Origin: WLMZ01 sp031367435
Lineage (GTDB): Bacteria > Actinomycetota > Acidimicrobiia > Acidimicrobiales > Ilumatobacteraceae
Direction of reading: 5' to 3'
DNA length: 7,379 nt
NCBI GenBank assembly: GCA_031367435.1
Contig: JANLPV010000121.1
Location: forward strand, 1 to 7,379
Of the stretch, positions 1-4,760 are shown piece after piece. Made by a program: the position numbers and the translations under genes. Position 1 is the stretch's first letter. Each line of letters opens with the position of its first letter. The notes under the pieces are model-generated. The model worked only from the letters and a program-made list of their open reading frames with translations, was not told the DNA's origin and did not search any database.

Positions 1-219
1 TTCGTCGTGTCCGCCTTCATCGGTCTGCCCGCGGCCGCCAAGATCACCGGCTCCGGCACCACGATCTCGAACATGGCCAGCATGGTTGGATGGGCAACGT
101 TCGCAATCGAGCACATGATGTTCGGCCTTGTGCTCGGCGCCCTCGCCGTGCGAACCGCACCGGTCGACCGTTCGACTGACGCCGTGGTTGGTGCTCGATC
201 GGCGATGCTGTCGCGATGA
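1..219 (+). CDS. C-terminal end of an integral membrane protein (partial)
   Basis: The reading frame is open from base 1 with no stop upstream, so the gene starts outside the window; 72 residues are visible. They include a small-residue-rich stretch (IGLPAAAKITGSGTTISNM) and a likely final membrane helix, roughly WATFAIEHMMFGLVLGALAV. A polar, arginine-containing tail follows and ends ...SAMLSR. The glycine-rich helix with His-Met-Met resembles the last helix of small four-helix proteins of the YagU/DUF6789 kind, but this is a loose resemblance and no function is assigned. The stop overlaps the ATG of the next ORF (ATGA, 216-219), which suggests a common transcript with the downstream genes. 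Confidence 0.6.
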   Translation, partial: FVVSAFIGLPAAAKITGSGTTISNMASMVGWATFAIEHMMFGLVLGALAVRTAPVDRSTDAVVGARSAMLSR

Positions 220-317
220 GTAGTTCCGACGCGGCACAGACTCCAGGGATCGACCGACTCGTCGAAGCGATCGAGCAGTCGGTCGCGCGCCTGGGCTTGA
301 CATGGGGAACGGCTTGA
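216..317 (+). CDS. 33-residue leader-like small ORF
   Basis: The ATG at 216 overlaps the stop of the membrane-protein gene in an ATGA, and the ORF ends at 317, 16 bases inside the next gene (start 302). The peptide begins MSSSDAAQTPGIDRLVEAIE and ends in a short amphipathic stretch (SVARLGLTWGTA); no domain is recognisable. The sigma-like gene that follows has no visible Shine-Dalgarno sequence, and its frame has no other start codon back to a TAG at 221-223. Termination of this small ORF may therefore deliver ribosomes to the start at 302. It could be a real small protein, a coupling ORF, or the misread start of a gene with an ancestral frameshift. Evidence is limited to position, overlap and GC-rich codon use. 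Confidence 0.35.
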   Translation: MSSSDAAQTPGIDRLVEAIEQSVARLGLTWGTA

Positions 318-706
318 ACGCCGCGCGGCTCGACAGGTTCGACCGCTTCTTCGACGAGCACTACCAACGGATCCTCGCAGAGGTCGCGGAGAGCGATCCG
401 TGCGGTGCCGTGCGCCGGACGCGCTTGGGCTTCGCGTCCGCTTACCGGTTCTGGAGCAAGGTAGAAGACGACGGTGATCCGGTCGGCTGGGTCCACCGAG
501 TGATCGCCGCGGACCGGCGCGACCCTCGCCATGAGGCAGGCCGGGACCCGGTCGACGAGCCCGGCCACCGAGCGTCTGTGGAATCGAGCATGGAACGTCG
601 CCGCATCGTCGCGCTGGCACGACGACAGCGGGCCGTCGCCCACGTCGTCATCGGTACCGGCGCGCTCGTCGCCATCGGTGCCGAACTGTTCTCGGCGCAC
701 CGATGA
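302..706 (+). CDS. Sigma-70 region 2-like protein with C-terminal membrane segment
   Basis: The 134-residue product has an N-terminal half (about residues 12-72) that reads like region 2 of an ECF sigma factor. FDRFFDEHYQRIL matches the usual opening helix, RLGFASAYRFWSKV matches the core-binding helix (compare the family pattern ..EAFARAYRRWDRV), and DDGDPVGWVHRVIAADRRD matches the typical 'DDPxAWVRRVAxNxxRD' segment. The acidic 'AEDAVQE' part is poorly kept (CGAVRRTRL). There is no region 4, the -35-binding domain. A charged linker runs to about residue 110, followed by one probable membrane helix (VAHVVIGTGALVAIGAELF, about 112-130). A soluble transcription factor is therefore unlikely; a membrane-tethered sigma-like or anti-sigma-related regulator is possible. 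Codon third positions are strongly GC-rich, so the frame is real. Its stop overlaps the next ATG (703-706). Confidence 0.65.
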   Translation: MGNGLNAARLDRFDRFFDEHYQRILAEVAESDPCGAVRRTRLGFASAYRFWSKVEDDGDPVGWVHRVIAADRRDPRHEAGRDPVDEPGHRASVESSMERRRIVALARRQRAVAHVVIGTGALVAIGAELFSAHR

Positions 707-888
707 GCGCTGGACCCGACACACCGCACACCGACTCGACGGTCGACGCGCGCGCGATCGGCGACGTGCACATGGTCAACCCGAGCGCACGACGAGTGCG
801 CGTGGTCGCGGGCCAGGCAAGCGGTCCGGCATCTTCCAAGCGTCGGCCCTGGTTTCGCCGGTCCGTTCGGACTTGGGGGATCGCGTGA
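703..888 (+). CDS. Small basic protein of unknown function
   Basis: This 61-residue ORF starts in an ATGA overlap with the sigma-like gene and ends in a GTGA overlap (885-888) with the selenoprotein gene. Both junctions support translation as part of the same operon. The N-terminal third is polar and acidic (MSAGPDTPHTDSTVDARAIG). The C-terminal part is strongly basic with aromatic residues (KRRPWFRRSVRTWGIA). I see no domain, signal peptide or metal-binding motif. Codon third positions are GC-rich in the first half and less so towards the end, so a frameshift or short degraded remnant cannot be excluded. The protein is not recognised; position suggests only a link to the sigma-like protein and the redox protein. 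Confidence 0.5.
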   Translation: MSAGPDTPHTDSTVDARAIGDVHMVNPSARRVRVVAGQASGPASSKRRPWFRRSVRTWGIA

Positions 889-1409
889 CCCTCCACGTCG
901 GTGACCCGTTTGCGCACATAGAACTCGTCGATCACGAGGGTCGGCCGTGGCGCACCGCCGAGATGCGCGGCCGGCCCCTCGTGCTGATCCTGCACCGCCA
1001 CCTTGCTTGACTGCCCTGCCAAGAACACGTGATCGCCGTGCGCGATCACCTCGACCAGTTCGGTGACGCCAGGATCGCCGTCATCACCTTCGCCACCCCT
1101 GAACGCCTCGGTGCGTACCGACAGCACCTCCATCTCAGCTTCGACGTCGTCGCCGACACCGACCGGACGCTCTACCGACTGCTCGGCGCCGAACGAGGCT
1201 GTGCCCGCCAGGTGTGGTCGGCGGGCACGATCCGGATGTACGCCCGGCTCCTGCGCGCCGGGCGTCGGCTCCATCGACCGACCGAAGACATCCATCAACT
1301 CGGTGCCGACGCCGTCATCGGCCGCAACGGCACCCTGCGGTACCTGTCGCTCCCATCGACACCGGACGCGCGGCCGCCGATCGGCGATCTGATCGCGGCA
1401 CTCGACTGA
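885..1409 (+). CDS. Selenocysteine-containing peroxiredoxin-like (UxxC) redox protein
   Basis: A GTG start at 885 follows a good Shine-Dalgarno-like GGGGGA (875-880) and overlaps the previous stop. The frame runs 174 residues to TGA at 1407-1409, with one in-frame TGA at codon 42 (1008-1010). Before the TGA stand the fold's opening strand and 'GRPLVLILHRHLA'; directly after it comes 'LPCQEHVIAVRDHL'. So UGA occupies the first cysteine position of the thioredoxin-fold CxxC active site (U42-L-P-C45) of AhpC/TSA-like, PRXL2/SelU/SelL-related proteins. Typical family blocks follow: ITFATPERLGAYRQH, FDVVADTDRTLYRLLG, RPTEDIHQLGADAVIGRNG and the closing DLIAALD. Family knowledge predicts a thiol/selenol oxidoreductase or peroxidase, probably cytoplasmic because no signal peptide is seen. 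A SECIS-like hairpin lies at 1029-1049. Alternatives are a nonsense-mutated gene, or two pieces at 885-1010 and 1029-1409. Selenocysteine is much the better fit because the UGA replaces a catalytic cysteine. No sel genes or tRNA-Sec are in the window. Confidence 0.85.
1029..1049 (+). promoter_or_regulatory. Putative bacterial SECIS hairpin
   Basis: GTGATCGC (1029-1036) pairs perfectly with GCGATCAC (1042-1049) around the five-base loop CGTGC (1037-1041). The loop begins 26 nt after the end of the UGA at 1008-1010, and its second base is G. Published descriptions of bacterial SECIS elements ask for a small apical loop with a G in its first two positions, roughly 16-37 nt after the UGA; all of these are met. 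The stem codes for VIAVRDH inside the first helix after the active site, so it is both structure and coding sequence. It would be recognised in the mRNA by SelB carrying Sec-tRNA. No bulged U is visible in the stem, a minor departure from the E. coli fdhF example. Confidence 0.75.
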
Positions 1410-1446
1410 CCGGCTCGGCTACGCGATCCACCACCAGCCGGCGGCC

Positions 1447-1463
1447 AAGGAGGCAACGCTGTG
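1447..1463 (+). promoter_or_regulatory. Strong ribosome-binding site and GTG start without a convincing gene
   Basis: AAGGAGG (1447-1453) is followed after 7 nt by GTG at 1461, an ideal initiation context, 51 bases after the selenoprotein stop. The ORF it opens (1461-1661, 66 residues, starting MSASRAWRRTQAG) is antisense to the 3' end of the SRPBCC gene from 1490 on and has no recognisable domain. It may be the surviving start of a further operon gene whose body was lost, or chance. Confidence 0.3.
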
Positions 1464-1489
1464 AGCGCGTCTCGAGCGTGGCGTCGAAC

Positions 1490-1954
1490 TCAAGCGGGTC
1501 GAGCCTCGAGCGTTGCTTTCAATCTGGCAAGGTCCTTGCGGTTCGCGCGACGCATCGCCGGCTTCATCATCGAGGCCATCACCTTGGAGAACCCGGCTGG
1601 TTCACCGCGGTTGCGCAGCCTCATCCGCGTCGAACCGTCGGACTCCGCAACCCACGCGTAGGTGGTCTCCATCGGGAACGGGCCTTGCTGCGTGCGCATG
1701 ACAAGACGCTCGCCGGGGACCAGCTCCACGAACTCGTACGTGTACCTCAGTGTACGGCCGAGAAACCTGGCGACGAACTCAACCTTCGAGCCGACCTGCA
1801 GCGGAGGCGACGTCTTCCACTCGACCGAGACGATGTTGACATACCAGTCCGGAGAGTTCGACGGGTCGGCCGCGTAGGACGAGACGATCTCGACCGGCCG
1901 GGCGATGACGATTTGGGTCTCGATGTCGACGTTGATACGGCCAGCGTACGACAC
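1490..1954 (-). CDS. SRPBCC-family (polyketide cyclase/START-like) protein
   Basis: The 154-residue product has the hallmarks of the SRPBCC helix-grip fold. The opening strand and first helix read VDIETQIVIARPVEIVSSYA, followed by ADPSNSPDWYVNIVSVEW, the usual 'D....P.W...V..V.' turn. A long run of antiparallel strands follows (GSKVEFVARFLGRTLRYTYE, GERLVMRTQQGPFPMETTY, STRMRLRNRGEP). It ends in a long basic C-terminal helix (FSKVMASMMKPAMRRANRKD, about residues 122-141, continuing to LKATLEARPA). Length is normal for a stand-alone single-domain member. Such proteins bind hydrophobic ligands, and the ligand cannot be predicted here. The start is GTG at 1954; no upstream ATG is available before a stop at 2000-2002 in the same frame, and the ribosome-binding site is poor. 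It converges with the selenoprotein gene, leaving 80 bp between the two stops. Confidence 0.85.
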   Translation of the reverse strand: MSYAGRINVDIETQIVIARPVEIVSSYAADPSNSPDWYVNIVSVEWKTSPPLQVGSKVEFVARFLGRTLRYTYEFVELVPGERLVMRTQQGPFPMETTYAWVAESDGSTRMRLRNRGEPAGFSKVMASMMKPAMRRANRKDLARLKATLEARPA

Positions 1955-1999
1955 GCCTCGCGGCGAATTTGCCGGTTGAGAACGTTGCGCGTCGCACGC

Positions 2000-2275
2000 T
2001 TAGGTGTCAACGGCTTGGGCCATCGGCCACGCAGCAGCGCAAGCAGCGAGGTGTCCGATGGCACCGCACGCCCACATCTGTGCAGCCGCGTCGCGCTCGG
2101 CGGGGGCGTTGCGCTGTTCGCCGGTGTCGCGGTCCATGCCGAACCACAGGTCCCACGCGACCACGGCGGGGCAGGTCAACTGGCGCTCGGTTCGCACCGT
2201 CCAACCGGCGTTGGTCTGGATCACTTCGGGCTGGTCGAGACCGAGGAATCTCCCTGCCCACAGCCCTGCCAATCA
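2000..2275 (-). pseudogene. Broken short ORF, possibly the remains of an SRPBCC-type protein
   Basis: The open frame starts right after an in-frame TGA (2273-2275) with a TTG and ends at 2000, 45 bp upstream of the SRPBCC gene. From about base 2240 down its codons are strongly GC-rich in third position, which argues for past coding. Recognisable pieces are a strand-helix segment (GWTVRTERQLTCPAVVAWDL) and then, without the usual middle of such a domain, a helix-like end (ERDAAAQMWACGAIGHLAAC). That order could be the first strand/helix and the last helix of an SRPBCC domain with the middle deleted, but this is tentative. The frame also continues open upstream of the TGA for 20 codons. It could equally be a short orphan protein. 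Confidence 0.35.
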
Positions 2276-2378
2276 CGCCGTGTGTCGCGTCGAGCCTTGG
2301 CCGTCAATCAGGGGCAACGGTTGATCTCGTCTCGCTTACGAGGAGCGTGATTTCCCCTGGTGAACCTACATTTCTGAG

Positions 2379-2420
2379 CGATCCCGGGAGGATTCGAACC
2401 TGCGACCAGCGATTTAGGAA
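2379..2420 (-). tRNA. 3' half of tRNA-Arg(CCT); likely attachment-site remnant
   Basis: Read on the minus strand from 2420, the sequence is the exact layout of a tRNA 3' half. It has a 7-nt anticodon loop TTCCTAA (anticodon CCT), 3' anticodon stem ATCGC, 5-nt variable loop TGGTC, T-stem GCAGG, T-loop TTCGAAT, T-stem CCTCC, acceptor strand CGGGATC and discriminator G. The T-stem has one C-C mismatch. The 5' half is missing: the bases before the loop (GATGG) do not pair with ATCGC. No D-arm, TAGCTC-like block or GATCCCG acceptor strand appears in the 280 bases upstream. This is what a displaced attR copy looks like after integration into a tRNA-Arg(CCT) gene. It is not a functional tRNA by itself. 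A group I intron in the anticodon loop, known in some tRNA-Arg(CCT) genes, is less likely because the loop is complete. Confidence 0.7.
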
Positions 2421-2424
2421 CCAT

Positions 2425-2438
2425 CCCGTCAGGACGGG
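2425..2438. repeat. Short perfect inverted repeat beside the tRNA half
   Basis: CCCGTC (2425-2430) and GACGGG (2433-2438) are perfect inverted copies separated by two bases. It lies four bases beyond the break point of the tRNA half, on the side where the missing 5' half should be. It may belong to the junction of an integrated element or be a chance palindrome. Confidence 0.4.
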
Positions 2439-2606
2439 TGTTCGACCACGTCAGACATGATGACGAGGGTCTGTCGGGTACTCTCATCCCAAAGCCTTCC
2501 CAAAACTGTGGGTCGCTCGCGGTCAGTGGTGCCAAGTTGATTGGTGGTGGATGATGGTTCGCCTGATGCAAACAGTGAAGGCCTACTGGGTCCAGGATCG
2601 GTGTTC

Positions 2607-2637
2607 CACCACGCAAGCGAAATTGCCGTGCGTGGTG
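2607..2637 (-). terminator. Perfect 9-bp inverted repeat, possible terminator of the glycosyltransferase operon
   Basis: CACCACGCA (2607-2615) is matched by TGCGTGGTG (2629-2637) with a 13-nt loop. On the minus strand it lies 62 bases after the stop of the GT-C-like gene, where an operon end is expected. No T-tract follows it on that strand, so it is not a textbook intrinsic terminator. It could instead be an mRNA 3' hairpin or a protein-binding palindrome. Confidence 0.3.
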
Positions 2638-2699
2638 CACCACACAATCGATGGTCGCCACCGCGGCACATCGTTGCGCACCCGGATCGAGGCTGACCG

Positions 2700-4760
2700 C
2701 TACCGCGGTTCGATGTTGTGTTGCAAGCCGTGAACGCTGGTGACCGGTTCGACGTCGCCTCCGGTGAGCCCGAAGAATGGCAGCCGGCGCTGCGCGACGT
2801 CGGAGTTCACGAGTGGGACTGTGCGGGCGTGAATGCGCATGGAGCATGCATTGACCGTCGGCGTGTCGTGGATGACAACGGCAATGGCTCGGCCTCGTTT
2901 GCGGAGCGCGGCCAACTGTTGCAGCAGGGGTTGTTGTTGGGAGTCAGGATGCACGAAGTTGGCCATGAGCACGAGGTCACCTTCGGCGAATCGGACCACG
3001 TTGGCGGCATTGGGGCTGCCGGCTTGTTGGTAGTTGTTGGTCAGCGTGGTGACGAGTGCGGCTTCTTGAGCGCGTTGAGCGGGAGTGAGCGGGTCGCTGA
3101 GCGCCAACAACTGGTCGCCCGGGTTGACAGCTTCGTACGGTGCGATGACTGCGAGCGCGGGATAGTTGCAAGCGTGTGCGTCGATCATGTGTCGACCGAA
3201 AAGTACTCGCTCTCGTGGTTCGACAGTGACGCTGTACCCGTCGTGACGCAACGAATTGACGACGCCGAGTTCATAAATTGAGCTAAATGCGTCGCCGCCG
3301 TGCTCGAGTTGGTAGCGGACAGTGTGGGACAGTTTTGGTTCAGTCTCCGTCACGAGGTGGCGTACGATTGCGGCATCTTGTGGACGTTCGCGCGGGCTGC
3401 GTGGGAGCTGTGCGGCAAATCCGGTCAGCAAGAGAATGGCGGCGAGCGCTGTCGCGAATGCGGCAATCGCCCACCCCAGAATCGGCATACGACTTGAGGG
3501 CAAGACCGCCATGAGGCCCACGGCCCAGCACATCATGCCAACAATGGTCACCCATCCGAACAGGTAGGGGTAGAGCTCTCCTCGACCTAACGCCATCTCG
3601 ACGACGGCGAACGGCAAGAGCATTGCCAAAATCGCGACGAGCGAGCCGACTACGGCATCTTTTCGTCGACGCGTGAGAATCGCCGCGACGAAAAGGACCA
3701 CGATCCCTGCGCCGGGTAGTAGACCTACTCCCCCGTCAAAACCGTCTGTGAATAGGCGTAGCCCGAGGTGCCCGCCCAGCCAACTGGCACGAAATCCGGT
3801 CTCGCGAAGTACGACACTTGATCCGGCCGACAATCCGCCTGTTGGTGCGTGGGATGGCCGCGTGAAGAACCGAGCGACTCGATAGACGTTGTGACCCCCG
3901 GGCGTGAACAAATCTATGAACGACGGGAGCCACGCGATTGCTCCCACGATGCCCGCGCGCTTGGCCGCTCTGAGGGTTTCGGACGATGGAGATCGGATCA
4001 GCGCGATGGCCGCTGCGATGACCAGTACAACTACTGGGACAAGAAACGCGATGTGCGCCTGGACGCAGAGGCTGCCGGCGCCAACTAGCCACGCAAACCA
4101 TTGCCAATGCCGGTTGACAACCGCCCAGCAACATACCAACGCGAGAAGAAACGGCAACTGCACCACATACGGATTCCATGGATCGATCAGACGATCCCCA
4201 GTTGCAGTGAGCAGAAATAGCACGGCACCGGCCGCCACGATCGCGCCAGCGCGTTCGCCGGCCACCGACCGTACGCAGCGCATGGCCATGAACAGGCACC
4301 CGATATTGATGATCGCTGCTCCAACCAACAATCCAACCGCCGACGCCGCGAGGAGCCGGTACGGGATCGCCATCAGGTAAAACAGCCATGGGCCGAGGTG
4401 GTTCCAACCGAAGCGGGCATCGCCGCCAACCAAGGGTGTAGCGCTGGTTCCAACCGCGTGGGTCCACATCCGCATCAGCGCGTTGTCACCCAACACCGTC
4501 CACGAGCGCGGCAACCGAACCAATGCAGCAACAGCGATGAGGGCCGTGATGCCGGCCTCCCAGATCCGCCAGGCGCGCACCGATGTGAGATCGCAAGTCG
4601 CCCGCGGCGACGCAGTGACGTCAGAGTCAGGCGCTGTAGCGGTGCAGAGTTGGTTCCGGATGCCCCGACGCCGGACCACGACGGTGTCTGGTTGATCGTG
4701 CTCGTGTTTGTCTGCCGACGAGCCGTCAGCCTTCGCGTGGCCGTTGAGCCGGGTCATCAT
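2700..4760 (-). CDS. Polytopic GT-C-like membrane glycosyltransferase with extracytoplasmic C-terminal domain
   Basis: The 686-residue protein has a polar, probably disordered N-terminus (about 1-62). Some 11-12 membrane segments follow between about 67 and 448, and then a soluble C-terminal domain (about 450-686). After the first membrane helix, the loop carries LGDNALMRMW (acidic D92) and, further on, DARFGWNHLGPWLFYLMAIPY. A first-loop acidic residue plus an 'RFGWNHxGP' block is seen in large actinobacterial membrane proteins related to GT-C enzymes (the RgtA/GT39-like superfamily), which use polyprenyl-phosphate sugar donors on the outer face. Donor and acceptor are unknown. Its ATG at 4760 overlaps the upstream stop (ATGA, 4757-4760) and lacks a Shine-Dalgarno, so translation is probably coupled. 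A second ATG lies directly after the first. Family assignment is by pattern only; a non-catalytic relative is possible. Confidence 0.7.
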   Translation of the reverse strand: MMTRLNGHAKADGSSADKHEHDQPDTVVVRRRGIRNQLCTATAPDSDVTASPRATCDLTSVRAWRIWEAGITALIAVAALVRLPRSWTVLGDNALMRMWTHAVGTSATPLVGGDARFGWNHLGPWLFYLMAIPYRLLAASAVGLLVGAAIINIGCLFMAMRCVRSVAGERAGAIVAAGAVLFLLTATGDRLIDPWNPYVVQLPFLLALVCCWAVVNRHWQWFAWLVGAGSLCVQAHIAFLVPVVVLVIAAAIALIRSPSSETLRAAKRAGIVGAIAWLPSFIDLFTPGGHNVYRVARFFTRPSHAPTGGLSAGSSVVLRETGFRASWLGGHLGLRLFTDGFDGGVGLLPGAGIVVLFVAAILTRRRKDAVVGSLVAILAMLLPFAVVEMALGRGELYPYLFGWVTIVGMMCWAVGLMAVLPSSRMPILGWAIAAFATALAAILLLTGFAAQLPRSPRERPQDAAIVRHLVTETEPKLSHTVRYQLEHGGDAFSSIYELGVVNSLRHDGYSVTVEPRERVLFGRHMIDAHACNYPALAVIAPYEAVNPGDQLLALSDPLTPAQRAQEAALVTTLTNNYQQAGSPNAANVVRFAEGDLVLMANFVHPDSQQQPLLQQLAALRKRGRAIAVVIHDTPTVNACSMRIHARTVPLVNSDVAQRRLPFFGLTGGDVEPVTSVHGLQHNIEPR

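Larger units (their letters stand above)
2421..2699. other. Intergenic region without a convincing gene
   Basis: Every ORF here is short or overlaps a flanking feature, and none shows a recognisable domain or consistent codon bias. Base composition is lower in GC than the left block; for example, 2521-2580 has 31 G+C in 60 by hand count. Two inverted repeats (2425-2438 and 2607-2637) are the only structure I can see. No integrase or transposase fragment could be recognised. Confidence 0.5.

Noticed and set aside
44..724. Long minus-strand ORF opposite the first operon genes
   Set aside because: It is a shadow of the GC-rich plus-strand genes: low-complexity Arg/Ala/Pro composition, no domain, and all stop-start overlaps support the plus strand.
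1029..1409. Separate 126-residue gene starting with GTG at 1029
   Set aside because: It starts inside the thioredoxin fold just after the active site, has no ribosome-binding site, and is in frame with 885-1007. It is the downstream part of the selenoprotein.
1410..1441. Possible terminator hairpin (CCGGCT and AGCCGG) after the selenoprotein gene
   Set aside because: Only six base pairs with a 20-nt loop and no T-tract; too weak in GC-rich sequence to annotate.
2273..2275. Second selenocysteine codon candidate in the decayed minus-strand ORF
   Set aside because: No redox motif surrounds the TGA and no suitably placed hairpin was seen; gene decay is the simpler reading.
1214..2350. 378-residue plus-strand ORF
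   Set aside because: It runs across the selenoprotein 3' end, the convergent SRPBCC gene and the decayed ORF. Its Arg-rich composition is typical of a GC-rich shadow frame.
1969..2460. Plus-strand ORF with a segment reading RIRTCDQRFRNHP
   Set aside because: This peptide type is the translation of the reverse strand of a tRNA gene. It marks the tRNA-Arg half and is not a protein.
2379..2700. Intron-containing tRNA-Arg(CCT) with a group I intron in the anticodon loop
   Set aside because: The 3' half already contains the complete anticodon loop, and no 5' half (acceptor GATCCCG or D-arm) was found in the upstream bases. An integration remnant fits better.
3736..4467. 243-residue minus-strand ORF inside the GT-C-like gene
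   Set aside because: It is an alternative frame of the 686-residue gene with Arg/Ser/Gly-rich composition and none of the hydrophobic pattern of the real frame.
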